A stretch of DNA of 51,595 nucleotides from Bacteroidota bacterium (GTDB taxonomy: Bacteria > Bacteroidota > Bacteroidia > Bacteroidales > UBA7960): assembly GCA_018335675.1 (NCBI GenBank), contig JAGXRQ010000017.1, positions 72,051-123,645 of the forward strand, in the 5' to 3' direction. This document shows, one piece after another, positions 7,574-16,570 of the stretch; position 1 is the stretch's first letter; each line of letters opens with the position of its first letter. Both the position numbers and the translations under genes were made by a program. The notes under the pieces were generated by a model. That model was not told where the DNA came from, made no database searches, and was given only the letters and a program-made list of their open reading frames with translations.

Positions 7574-10090
7574 TTAAACCTTCAGCCCAATTATAAGAAT
7601 ATCATCAATTTGCTCATTGCCATTGCTCCATTCTTTATATTTTTCATCAAGTAAGTTAGGTTGTGATTTAAGAGGGGCTTCATGTATCTCGATTAACAGG
7701 TTTTTAAACCTCTCTGCATTGAATCTTCTGTTTGTCTCAGCATTTAGCTGATCAATAAATCCATCAGAAAACAAATAAAACGTATCATTTTGTGTCAGAT
7801 TAAACTCGTGATTTTGAAACTGCTTTTCAACAGACGATAGTGAAACCGACTGGTTATCGCCTTTAATCTCAATAAGAGAATGACCATTTACCTTTGTTTC
7901 TATAACTTTCTCAGAATCTATATTAAAGCTTAACTCATCAGATTTCCTAATTATGTATAATGGGCTTCTTGCTCCGGCAAACTGAACTTTCTGTGTTTTT
8001 TTATTTATAAACAAAACACTCATATCTATACCGTCATTAGCCTTTTCATCTTTTTCTTTCTGGTATAATGCGCTTTTAACTTCCTGCCTAAGAATATCAA
8101 GAATATCAGAAGCCTTGGCAATATCTTCTCTCCTGGCAATTTCATTAAGAAATGCAATTCCCAGCATACTCATAAATGCACCCGGAACACCATGACCTGT
8201 GCAGTCGGCACATATAACAACAGTGAAATCGTCTATACTCTTTACCCAATAAAAATCACCGCTAACAATATCTCTGGGTTTATAATAAATCATGGAATCT
8301 TGCAAAATATCATTCAATATTTCTTCAGATGGCAGCAGCGCAGATTGAATTAGCTTTGCATAATTAATGCTATCTGTAATCCTTTGGTGACTAGCTTCTA
8401 TATACTCCTTTTGCCTGACAACATAGTCGCGCTGTGAAGATATCTCGTCCCTTTGGGTTCTAATTTCTTCATTCTTTTGATTTATTTCTGAGTTCTGTAA
8501 CTCTAAAAGTTCATTTGCAGTTTTTTTAGCTTTATACTGTCTGTAAATAAGATAAGATAACCCTACAACCAAAATAAACCCTGATAGAAATATTATTGTA
8601 TATGTTCGTTGCTTTGCAACTTCTCCTTTTTGCAATGCAATTTCAGCCTCTTGTAATGCTTTTTCTTTTGTCAGATTTTCAATTTCCAGTTGCTTTCTTT
8701 CAGTTTGAAACCTTGCCTCCATTTCTGAAGTAGCCTTTGCCATGTCTGAACTAAATATACTATCTTTTAGTATTAGTGCATTATTCGCATAAATAAGAGC
8801 CGACTTAAAATCGCCAATTGCCTCATATGATTTAATTAGCCATTTTGTTGCATCAAGCTGGGAATTAATAAAGCCTGATTTATAAGCCAGGTCGAATGAT
8901 GATTTACCAAACACAACAGACTTTCTATAATTTCCTGTTAGAAAATACAATTCAGCCATTGCATTTTTTGTAGACATTACGCCATTAATATTACCTGTAT
9001 TCTCAAATATCTCCAACGCCTTATTGCTATATTCAATAGCCTTAAAATAATTCTGCAGATTTTTATTAACTAATGAAAGTCCGGAATATGAATGTGCAGT
9101 GCCCGACTGGTCTTTATACTCAATAGCTTTTTCTAATGCCTTTAAAAAATACTCTTCAGCAACTTTTGGCTGTTTATTCTCATCGCTCGACATTCCCATT
9201 ACTATCAATAGATTAATAATTCCTTTTCTATCCCCAATCTTCTCTCTAATCTCTAGCGATTTTCTAAAATATTCAAGTGCAATATCGTGGTTTTTCATAT
9301 AATAATGCAAAACTCCAATATTATAATAGCCGGTGCCCGACCTTGCGGCATCGTTGTTTTTTTCAAAAAGATCAAGTGCTTTTTGATAAAACTCTAACGC
9401 TTTTGAATAATTCCCTTGCACATGATAAACATTTCCGATATTGTTTAAAACTCCGGCCAAAAATGGTTCATTGCCTGATTTCTCATAAGACTCAAGAGCC
9501 TTCATGTTAAACTCTATTGCTTTATCAAGCTCCCCAAGATACCTGTATATAACTCCAAGATTATTATATGAATCTTGAAGTAGTTTTCCTTCTTCTCCAA
9601 GACTTTCTGCAATTTCCAATGCTTTCAAATAATCCGCTAAAGCATCATTATATAATCCTTTAAGTCTGTTGCAATTACCATAAATAATATAGCACTGACC
9701 GATTGCAACACTTGCTTTTCTGGCAATTTCAGAATTCTTTGATTTCTCAAGGTCTTTTATTAAAACAATTATGCTATCAATAATTTCAATTGACTTTTGC
9801 GGATTACTTTTATAAAGAGTATAAACATTTGCAATTGCTCTTTCGGCATTTAACGCCATCAACTTGCGTGAATCATCCATACCAAATAAAACTTCACGCG
9901 ATTGTTGAAAGTAATAAATTGCAGAATCAGGATATTTAACAGCAAGCTCTTGAGCAATATCAAAATATAATCTAGACTTAATAGTGTCTGATTTTGACTT
10001 TCCTAATTCATTTAATAAGCTGTCAACATTGGAAGTTTGCGGAAATGCAAACAGAGGCAAAATGGCGAAAAGAAGTGTGAAGCGCGACAT
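7574..10090 (-). CDS. TPR-repeat SpoIIE-type PP2C serine phosphatase, membrane anchored
   Basis: The 838-residue protein starts with a signal peptide (MSRFTLLFAILPLFAFPQ). About eight tetratricopeptide repeats follow (roughly residues 60-450; SYNNLGVIYRYLGELDKAIE is typical), then a coiled coil, one membrane helix (about 496-515), a second coiled coil and a C-terminal SpoIIE/PP2C domain. The phosphatase keeps its metal-site motifs: SGDFYW, ADCTGHGVPGAF, FSDGFID and the terminal QIDDILIIGL. TPRs would face the periplasm and the phosphatase the cytoplasm. Such enzymes dephosphorylate serine or threonine on partner-switch proteins. A paralogue of the same architecture lies at 47642-50005 and a SiaC-type substrate candidate at 30107-30481. 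No kinase or anti-sigma gene adjoins it. Confidence 0.9.
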   Translation of the reverse strand: MSRFTLLFAILPLFAFPQTSNVDSLLNELGKSKSDTIKSRLYFDIAQELAVKYPDSAIYYFQQSREVLFGMDDSRKLMALNAERAIANVYTLYKSNPQKSIEIIDSIIVLIKDLEKSKNSEIARKASVAIGQCYIIYGNCNRLKGLYNDALADYLKALEIAESLGEEGKLLQDSYNNLGVIYRYLGELDKAIEFNMKALESYEKSGNEPFLAGVLNNIGNVYHVQGNYSKALEFYQKALDLFEKNNDAARSGTGYYNIGVLHYYMKNHDIALEYFRKSLEIREKIGDRKGIINLLIVMGMSSDENKQPKVAEEYFLKALEKAIEYKDQSGTAHSYSGLSLVNKNLQNYFKAIEYSNKALEIFENTGNINGVMSTKNAMAELYFLTGNYRKSVVFGKSSFDLAYKSGFINSQLDATKWLIKSYEAIGDFKSALIYANNALILKDSIFSSDMAKATSEMEARFQTERKQLEIENLTKEKALQEAEIALQKGEVAKQRTYTIIFLSGFILVVGLSYLIYRQYKAKKTANELLELQNSEINQKNEEIRTQRDEISSQRDYVVRQKEYIEASHQRITDSINYAKLIQSALLPSEEILNDILQDSMIYYKPRDIVSGDFYWVKSIDDFTVVICADCTGHGVPGAFMSMLGIAFLNEIARREDIAKASDILDILRQEVKSALYQKEKDEKANDGIDMSVLFINKKTQKVQFAGARSPLYIIRKSDELSFNIDSEKVIETKVNGHSLIEIKGDNQSVSLSSVEKQFQNHEFNLTQNDTFYLFSDGFIDQLNAETNRRFNAERFKNLLIEIHEAPLKSQPNLLDEKYKEWSNGNEQIDDILIIGLKV

Positions 10091-10155
10091 AACTAAAAGA
10101 TTTTCACAATAATAACAAAAATAATGACATCTTTTAGTTAATGAAACAAAATCTC

Positions 10156-10812
10156 TTAGGGTATGTTCATAAATTTATGCGACTGCAGTGAGGTCTGCCA
10201 TTTGGGATTTTGCTTTATATAATCTACAATATCAGGGAGAATAATTCTAAATCTGCTCCATTCAGGTTGAAGAAAAAGTATGCATTTAGTTTTTACAAGA
10301 GCAGCATTGTCTTCTGCCCATTTAAAGTCGGATGTTTGCTGAACAATAACTTTCAATTCATCAGCCAATAGCAGCAATTCTCTTCTAGGTGGAGATTTTG
10401 GTTTGGGAGAAACGCAAATCCAATCGAAATGACCCGAGAGAGGATATGCTCCTGAAGTTTCAATAAAAATTTTCGCACCACCCTTCTTAAGCCCTTCGCA
10501 TAAAGGCCCGAGATTATACATTAGCGGCTCCCCTCCTGTTATAACAATAGATTTTGCCGGATACTCCAGAGCCCTTTTGATAATATCTTCCGTTTTTGCC
10601 AATGGATGCATGGCTGCATTCCAAGATTCTTTAACGTCACACCAACTACAAGCAATATCGCATCCACCTATTCTAAGAAAAAATGCAGCCTTCCCTGTAT
10701 TATAGCCTTCCCCTTGCAAAGAATAAAATTCCTCCATAACAGGAAGTAACAAGCCATTGTCAAGCTCTTTTTTCTGTTGTGAGGTTAGATTATATAATTT
10801 ATATTGGCTCAA
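10156..10812 (-). CDS. queE: 7-carboxy-7-deazaguanine synthase
   Basis: This is a 218-residue radical-SAM enzyme of 7-deazaguanine (queuosine precursor) biosynthesis. It converts 6-carboxy-tetrahydropterin to 7-carboxy-7-deazaguanine. EEFYSLQGEGYNTGKAAFF precedes the iron-sulfur motif in CDIACSWCD (C-x3-C-x2-C), and SIVITGGEPLMYN is the SAM-binding glycine motif. The start is a TTG one base after the folD stop, implying coupled translation with folD; the next in-frame Met is about 25 residues in, just before the conserved EEFYSLQGEG block, so a shorter form is possible. No other queuosine gene is in the window. Confidence 0.9.
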   Translation of the reverse strand: MSQYKLYNLTSQQKKELDNGLLLPVMEEFYSLQGEGYNTGKAAFFLRIGGCDIACSWCDVKESWNAAMHPLAKTEDIIKRALEYPAKSIVITGGEPLMYNLGPLCEGLKKGGAKIFIETSGAYPLSGHFDWICVSPKPKSPPRRELLLLADELKVIVQQTSDFKWAEDNAALVKTKCILFLQPEWSRFRIILPDIVDYIKQNPKWQTSLQSHKFMNIP

Positions 10813-10813
10813 C

Positions 10814-11695
10814 TTATCCGTAGATTTCTTTTTTTGAAGCCTTAAGAGTATTCATAAGCAACGACACTATTGTCATTGGCCCTACTCCACCTGGCACAGG
10901 AGTAATCATTGATGCTTTTGCCGAAACTTCATCATACTTAACATCACCTATCAACCTGAATCCGGTCTTTGAAGTTGAAGACTCAACCCTATGAATTCCA
11001 ACATCTATAACTACTGCACCTTCTTTAACCATATCCGCCGTAACAAATTCAGGCTTGCCTATTGCAACAATAAGTATATCTGCCTTTGAAGTAATTTCTT
11101 TTATCTTTTTTGTTTTGCTGTGGCATATTGTTACGGTAGAATTTGCATTTTCATTATTCATAGACATCAGTATGCTCATTGGTCTGCCAACAATATTGCT
11201 TCTTCCAAGAACAACACAATTTTTTCCGGAAGTTTCGATGCCCGACCTTTTGATTAGCTCCATAATACCATTTGGTGTAGCGGAAACGTACGAAGGTAAC
11301 CCTATTGTCATTCTTCCAACATTAACCGGATGAAATCCATCAACATCCTTAGCGGGGTTAATTGCCTGAATAACTTTATTCTCATCAATATGCTTTGGCA
11401 ATGGCAACTGCACAATAAAACCGTCTATTTCAGGATCATCATTCAAAAATTTCACAGTTTTAAGCAACTCTTCCTCAGATGTATCTGCAGGCATATTATA
11501 AACAGACGAATCGAACCCAACCTCTTTGCAAGATTTTTCTTTACTAGCAACATAAGTTTCACTAGCCGGGTCGTTACCAACCAAAATTGCAGCTAAATGT
11601 GGCACTTTCCCATCATTATCCTTAATCTTCATAACAACGCTAGCAATTTCTTCCTTTATGTCGTTGGCTATTTTCTTACCATCAATTATAGTCAT
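10814..11695 (-). CDS. folD: Bifunctional methylenetetrahydrofolate dehydrogenase / methenyltetrahydrofolate cyclohydrolase
   Basis: The 293-residue length and motifs fit FolD, which interconverts 5,10-methylene-, 5,10-methenyl- and 10-formyl-THF for purine and one-carbon metabolism. Visible features are the substrate-site block [17 protein letters not shown] with the catalytic Lys of the YxxxK type, [17 protein letters not shown], the nucleotide-binding [14 protein letters not shown] and the C-terminal signature [17 protein letters not shown]. It lies between ffh and queE, all on the minus strand, and its stop is one base from the queE TTG start. There is nothing unusual about the protein. 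Confidence 0.96.
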   Translation of the reverse strand: MTIIDGKKIANDIKEEIASVVMKIKDNDGKVPHLAAILVGNDPASETYVASKEKSCKEVGFDSSVYNMPADTSEEELLKTVKFLNDDPEIDGFIVQLPLPKHIDENKVIQAINPAKDVDGFHPVNVGRMTIGLPSYVSATPNGIMELIKRSGIETSGKNCVVLGRSNIVGRPMSILMSMNNENANSTVTICHSKTKKIKEITSKADILIVAIGKPEFVTADMVKEGAVVIDVGIHRVESSTSKTGFRLIGDVKYDEVSAKASMITPVPGGVGPMTIVSLLMNTLKASKKEIYG

Positions 11696-11759
11696 CCTAT
11701 TATTTTTTTATCTACATTAAAACAATAAACCTTATCAAAACCTAATTCAATAAAAGGCA

Positions 11760-13097
11760 TTATCTTTTCATTCCTGACATTGCCCTCATGATATTCTTCA
11801 TTTTGCCTTCACCGCCCGACATCATTTTCATCATCTTTCTAGTATCTTCAAATTGTTTGACCAATTTATTGACTTCCTGAATTGATGTCCCACTTCCTTC
11901 TGCGATTCTTTTTCTACGATTTCCGTTTAGAATCGTAGGATTCTTTCTTTCATGTGGAGTCATAGAGTATATTATAGCTTCAATTCCTTTGAAAGCATCA
12001 TCTTCAATATCCATGTCTTTAATTGCTTTGCCCATTCCGGGTATCATGCTAACCAGATCTTTAACATTGCCCATTTTTTTAATTTGCTGCAATTGGGCAA
12101 GAAAATCATCAAATCCAAATTGATTTTTAGCAATCTTTTGCTGTAATTTCCTGGCTTCTACTTCATCAAATTGTTCCTGAGCTTTTTCAACAAGAGAAAC
12201 AATATCGCCCATACCAAGAATTCTGTCGGCCATCCTTTGAGGATGAAAAAGGTCTATTGCTTCCATTTTCTCCCCAACACCAACAAATTTAATTGGCTTA
12301 TCAACTACCGCGCGAATAGTAAGAGCAGCACCGCCACGTGTATCACCATCAAGCTTTGTAAGAACAACACCGTCATAATCAAGTCTTTCGTTAAATGCAT
12401 TAGCCGTATTTACGGCATCTTGACCCGTCATAGCATCAACAACAAAAAGAATTTCCTGAGGGTTAAGTGCTTTTTTCAGGTTTGATATTTCGTCCATCAT
12501 TTGAGCATCAATAGCCAAACGGCCTGCAGTATCTATAATTACTACCTGATGCCCCATGTTTTTTGCATGGATTACAGCCTTTTTAGCAATTGAAACCGGC
12601 TCTTTGGAATCAATCTCTGAAAAAACTTCAACCTTTATCTGTTCACCAAGAACTTTAAGCTGCTCAATAGCTGCGGGTCTATAAACGTCACATGCTGTTA
12701 ACAATACTTTTTTGCCTTTTTTACTCTTAAGATAATTTGCAAGTTTAGCGGAAAAAGTTGTTTTACCACTACCCTGCAAACCAGCAATAAGAATAATAGC
12801 CGGACTGCCTTTAAGATTAATTTCCGTGTTTTCAGAACCCATAAGCAAAGACAGCTCTTCATGAACAATCTTTACCATAAGCTGACCCGGAGAAACTGCT
12901 GTTAACACATTTCGTCCTAGTGCTTTTTCTTTTATTGTTTCAGTAAATGTCTTAGCTATCTTATAACTTACGTCGGCATCAAGCAAAGCACGCCTAATAT
13001 CCTTTAACGTTTCTGCAACATTAATTTCTGTGATATGCCCCTGACCTTTCAGGAGCTTAAACGCTCGGTCAAATTTTTCTGTTAAGCTTTCAAACAT
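11760..13097 (-). CDS. ffh: Signal recognition particle GTPase Ffh
   Basis: Ffh binds the signal sequences of nascent membrane proteins and, with SRP RNA and FtsY, delivers ribosomes to the translocon. An NG GTPase domain shows the P-loop GLQGSGKTTFSAKLA, DTAGRLAID, the TKLDGD base motif and a Met-rich M domain at the C-terminus (SMIPGMGKAIKDMD, MMKMMSGGEGKMKNIM). I chose the ATG at 13097 because the protein then starts MFESLTEKFDRAFKLLKG, as usual for the family; a possible ATG at 13136 adds 13 residues that look non-native. That gives 445 residues. No 4.5S RNA gene was recognised nearby. Confidence 0.95.
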   Translation of the reverse strand: MFESLTEKFDRAFKLLKGQGHITEINVAETLKDIRRALLDADVSYKIAKTFTETIKEKALGRNVLTAVSPGQLMVKIVHEELSLLMGSENTEINLKGSPAIILIAGLQGSGKTTFSAKLANYLKSKKGKKVLLTACDVYRPAAIEQLKVLGEQIKVEVFSEIDSKEPVSIAKKAVIHAKNMGHQVVIIDTAGRLAIDAQMMDEISNLKKALNPQEILFVVDAMTGQDAVNTANAFNERLDYDGVVLTKLDGDTRGGAALTIRAVVDKPIKFVGVGEKMEAIDLFHPQRMADRILGMGDIVSLVEKAQEQFDEVEARKLQQKIAKNQFGFDDFLAQLQQIKKMGNVKDLVSMIPGMGKAIKDMDIEDDAFKGIEAIIYSMTPHERKNPTILNGNRRKRIAEGSGTSIQEVNKLVKQFEDTRKMMKMMSGGEGKMKNIMRAMSGMKR

Positions 13098-13309
13098 GGT
13101 TTCCAAATTTTTTGCAAAATTATCATTTATTTCCAAAAGTATCCTAAAGTTTATAAACTCAATTGATTAAATCAATGATTTATTATTATGTGAATTTATA
13201 ATGGAAAAGTGTTGAAAAGTTCTTTGCGAACAGCAAGTTTGACCTTTATATTTTGACTATATTTACAGCAAGGATTAAACCCCAAATAAATTATTGTAGA
13301 TTTTTTACG

Positions 13310-13317
13310 TATCTTTG
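13310..13317 (+). promoter_or_regulatory. Putative -7 promoter element TATCTTTG
   Basis: TATCTTTG matches the Bacteroidota -7 consensus TAnnTTTG and lies 70 bases before the TPR gene at 13388, in the divergent gap after ffh. I do not see a TTG at the normal 17-23 base distance upstream; the nearest, at 13294-13296, is only 13 bases away. Confidence 0.4.
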
Positions 13318-13387
13318 CAAGCTAATTTTGAAAGGGTGTTTATATGTCCATTCAGAGTAAGAGATTGAAAAATAACAACATTATTGG

Positions 13388-14788
13388 ATGGAAGAAGATT
13401 ACGGATTTATTATGGATAAGCCCCAACAGGTTGAAACATTTGAAAAAATGTTGAATGAGAATTTGGGTGTTTATTTTGACGTTGATGATTTTGAGCAAAT
13501 TATTGATTATTATCATTATGAAAGCTTATTCGAAAAGGCCATTCATGCTGCTGAGCTTGCTATTGATTTACATCCGGCATCAATTTCTCTAAAACTTAGA
13601 ATAGCGTCTCTTTTAGCATCATCTAATGATGAAAAAGGCGCACTATCATTAATAAATGAGATTGAGAATTCAGACCCTGACAATGTTGATATTTATTTAA
13701 CAAAAGGCGCTATTTATTCTCAACTTAAAGATTATAAAAAAGCCATAGATGCATACAACAAAGCCCTTCCTATGGCAGAAGAGCCTGATTATATCTGCTG
13801 CAATATAGCTTTCGAATACGAAAACCTGGGTGAATACAATAAAACTATTGAATATTTAAAGAAAGCGCTAGATTATAATCCAGATAATTATGTTGCAATG
13901 TTTGAAGCTGCTTATTGCTTCGATCTTCTAGCCCTAAATGAAGAAAGCATATCGTTTTTTATGAAACACATAGATAAACACCCCTACTCTACTGAAGCAT
14001 GGTTTAATCTTGGAGTTTCATACAATAACGCCAATATGCATGAGAAAGCTATTGAAGCATTAGATTATTGCCATGTTATTTTGGAAGACCACAAACCTGC
14101 ATATATTCAGAAAGCATTTGCCTATTCCGGATTGAATCAATATGACATGGCTATTGAATGTTATAAAAACAGCGTAGATAGTATTGAAGACAATCCAATG
14201 GTTCTTTATTACATCGCCGAAGCCTATGAGAAAATGGAGAATTTTTCTCAGGCTATAGTTTATTACAACCAGGCAATAGAGCTGGACGAAGAAATTACAG
14301 ATGCGTGGATTGGGTTGGGTGTATGTGAACTCGAGGCGGGAAATGTTTCCAAAGCAATTAATTCTATGCTTAAAGGACTGTCAATGGATCCAGAAAACAC
14401 TTCATACCTCTGCTTAGTGGCAGACGCTTATCATACTGCTGGGGATAAAGAAAACTTTATAAAATATTACGAGAAAGCACTGTATTTTGATAATATAGAT
14501 GCCGAAACATGGTTTGATTATGCTGATTCTCTGATTACTTTTAGAGATTTCGAAGAAGCAATAAATATTATAGTAAGAGGAACTGAAGCTATTAAAGAAC
14601 TGCCAGCATTTAATTACCGAACGGCAATTTGTCTTTATTTTTCGGGCAAACAAGGTGAAGCTGACTTTTTCCTTGAGGAAGCCCTGAGAGAAGATATTGG
14701 ATTCCTTGATTATAAGATTTTAGAAAAATATCCCGAATTAAGCAGCTTTGATTCCTACGTTAGAATAATTGGAAGTTACGGCCCTTGA
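13388..14788 (+). CDS. Cytoplasmic TPR-repeat protein
   Basis: The 466-residue acidic protein is almost wholly tetratricopeptide repeats from about residue 40 to 430 (for example AYCFDLLALNEESISFF, AWFNLGVSYNNANMHEKAIE and AWIGLGVCELEAGNVSKAIN). There is no signal peptide or membrane helix, so it is probably a cytoplasmic scaffold or adaptor. The ATG chosen gives MEEDYGFIMDKPQQVE; a second Met at residue 9 is an alternative. It is transcribed divergently from ffh and stands about 48 bp upstream of the DUF368 transporter, possibly in the same transcript. No catalytic domain is seen, and its partner cannot be named. Confidence 0.85.
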   Translation: MEEDYGFIMDKPQQVETFEKMLNENLGVYFDVDDFEQIIDYYHYESLFEKAIHAAELAIDLHPASISLKLRIASLLASSNDEKGALSLINEIENSDPDNVDIYLTKGAIYSQLKDYKKAIDAYNKALPMAEEPDYICCNIAFEYENLGEYNKTIEYLKKALDYNPDNYVAMFEAAYCFDLLALNEESISFFMKHIDKHPYSTEAWFNLGVSYNNANMHEKAIEALDYCHVILEDHKPAYIQKAFAYSGLNQYDMAIECYKNSVDSIEDNPMVLYYIAEAYEKMENFSQAIVYYNQAIELDEEITDAWIGLGVCELEAGNVSKAINSMLKGLSMDPENTSYLCLVADAYHTAGDKENFIKYYEKALYFDNIDAETWFDYADSLITFRDFEEAINIIVRGTEAIKELPAFNYRTAICLYFSGKQGEADFFLEEALREDIGFLDYKILEKYPELSSFDSYVRIIGSYGP

Positions 14789-14836
14789 TAAACCGCAAAT
14801 CTCACCCTATTAATCATTAATTCACTAGTTACTATT

Positions 14837-15781
14837 ATGTCTGAGAAAATCTTAAAGCACTTATTTATATTCTTTAGGGGGGTTGCGATGGGTACTGCCG
14901 ATATTATACCGGGTGTCTCTGGTGGAACCATTGCTTTAATAACAGGCATTTACGAAAAGCTGATTTCAAGTATTAAATCAATTAATCCGGCAATCCTAAA
15001 GTTTGCATATAAGGAAGGAATAGCTGCAGCCTGGAAAAAAATTAACGGAAATTTTCTATTAGTACTGTTTTCAGGCATACTGGTCAGTATCTTCTCACTA
15101 GCCAAAGTCATTTCATGGCTTATGGAAAACCACAAGTTACTAGTATGGGCTTTTTTCTTCGGACTTATTGCTGCATCAGCTATTTACATTTGGAAAAAGA
15201 TTAACGGACACAAACTTATAAGCTTATTATTTCTTATAATTGGAGCAGCAATCAGTTATTATATTACTATAGCAACTCCTTCCACAACTCCTGAATCATT
15301 AGGATTTACTTTCTTTGCCGGCTTAATTGCAATCTGCGCTATGATACTTCCGGGAATTTCCGGCAGTTTTATTTTACTGCTTATGGGCAAATACGAGTAT
15401 ATTTTAAATGCAGTAAATGAATTAAAAATTGAAGTATTAGCTGTGTTTGCTGCCGGATGTATTGTTGGTATTATAAGTTTTGCAAATATTATATCGTGGC
15501 TTTTTAAAAAACTGCCCAATATCACACTGGGTTTATTGACTGGCTTTATGATTGGCTCACTAAATAAACTGTGGCCTTGGAAACAAGTTATTGAAACAAG
15601 AATAAATTCAAAAGGAGAAATAATTCCTCTTATTGAAAAAAGCGTATCCCCCTTTTACTATCAACAAATTGAAAATTCTGACCCATTAATACTTTCAGTA
15701 ATACTTGTATCTTTTTCAGGCTTTATTTTAGTATTTTTGATAGAATATTTGGCCACTAGGAAGTTTGACAAAATAAAATAA
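14837..15781 (+). CDS. DUF368 membrane protein, PopT-like polyprenyl-phosphate translocase
   Basis: The 314-residue protein has about eight hydrophobic helices and the family signature GVAMGTADIIPGVSGGTIAL near the N-terminus, with a second inverted-repeat-like copy in the middle (CAMILPGISGSFILLLMGKY). The DUF368 family has been reported to recycle undecaprenyl phosphate across the inner membrane (PopT), so that peptidoglycan and glycan carriers can be reused. That family-level role is transferred here; it is not shown by this sequence. It is followed by aroE one base after its stop, so the two are probably one transcript. DUF368 is one of two alternative families for this job, the other being DedA-type. 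Confidence 0.85.
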   Translation: MSEKILKHLFIFFRGVAMGTADIIPGVSGGTIALITGIYEKLISSIKSINPAILKFAYKEGIAAAWKKINGNFLLVLFSGILVSIFSLAKVISWLMENHKLLVWAFFFGLIAASAIYIWKKINGHKLISLLFLIIGAAISYYITIATPSTTPESLGFTFFAGLIAICAMILPGISGSFILLLMGKYEYILNAVNELKIEVLAVFAAGCIVGIISFANIISWLFKKLPNITLGLLTGFMIGSLNKLWPWKQVIETRINSKGEIIPLIEKSVSPFYYQQIENSDPLILSVILVSFSGFILVFLIEYLATRKFDKIK

Positions 15782-15782
15782 A

Positions 15783-16529
15783 ATGAGAATTTTTGGCCTC
15801 ATCGGAAATACACTAACTCATTCATGGTCTAAAAAATACTTTGATGAGAAATTCAGTAATGAAAATATTACTGATGCTTCCTATGAATTATTTCCAATAC
15901 CCCGTATTAATGAGGTTTTTAAACTCATATTCCAAAACAAGGATATAGTAGGCCTTAATGTTACAATTCCATATAAAGAGCAAATTATGCCTTACCTTAA
16001 CGAAATTTCTGAAGAGGCAAAAAAGATTGGAGCTGTAAACACTTTAAAAATAAAGCATTTGGAAGATGAAATATCTATAAAAGCCTACAATACTGATATT
16101 TACGGATTTGAAGAATCAATAAGACCATACTTGTCTCCATCAATTAAAAAAGCTCTAATACTTGGCACTGGGGGTTCCTCCAAAGCTGTCGCATATGTCT
16201 TCGAAAAACATAAAATTGATTATACAATGGTTTCACGCTTGAAGAAAAGTGACAAAATAATTCTTTGGCATGAGATAAAAACAGAGGAATTCAAAGCATA
16301 CGATATAATTGTCAATGCAACACCTATAGGTATGTATCCAAATTCAGGAGAAAAACCTTTACTTCCCTACCATCTTCTAAATTCTAAACAAATATTGTTC
16401 GACTTAATCTACAACCCTGAAAAAACATGCTTCCTAAAGGAAGGCAAAAAAAAAGGGTGCACAATTATTAACGGGCTAGAAATGTTGAAAAAGCAAGCAG
16501 AAAAATCATGGGAAATTTGGAATGAATAA
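15783..16529 (+). CDS. aroE: Shikimate 5-dehydrogenase
   Basis: AroE reduces 3-dehydroshikimate to shikimate with NADPH in chorismate biosynthesis. The 248-residue protein shows the substrate motif GNTLTHSWSKKYF, GLNVTIPYKEQIMPYL with the catalytic Lys, NTDIYGFEESI with the catalytic Asp, the dinucleotide loop ILGTGGSSKAVAYVF and NATPIGMYPNSGEKP. Length and order are normal for a stand-alone AroE. Its ATG follows the DUF368 stop by one base. The next gene, a secreted nuclease, starts 41 bases downstream and is functionally unrelated. Confidence 0.95.
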   Translation: MRIFGLIGNTLTHSWSKKYFDEKFSNENITDASYELFPIPRINEVFKLIFQNKDIVGLNVTIPYKEQIMPYLNEISEEAKKIGAVNTLKIKHLEDEISIKAYNTDIYGFEESIRPYLSPSIKKALILGTGGSSKAVAYVFEKHKIDYTMVSRLKKSDKIILWHEIKTEEFKAYDIIVNATPIGMYPNSGEKPLLPYHLLNSKQILFDLIYNPEKTCFLKEGKKKGCTIINGLEMLKKQAEKSWEIWNE

Positions 16530-16570
16530 TAAACTTCGAAAAAAATAATAATTAACACAAATATTCATCA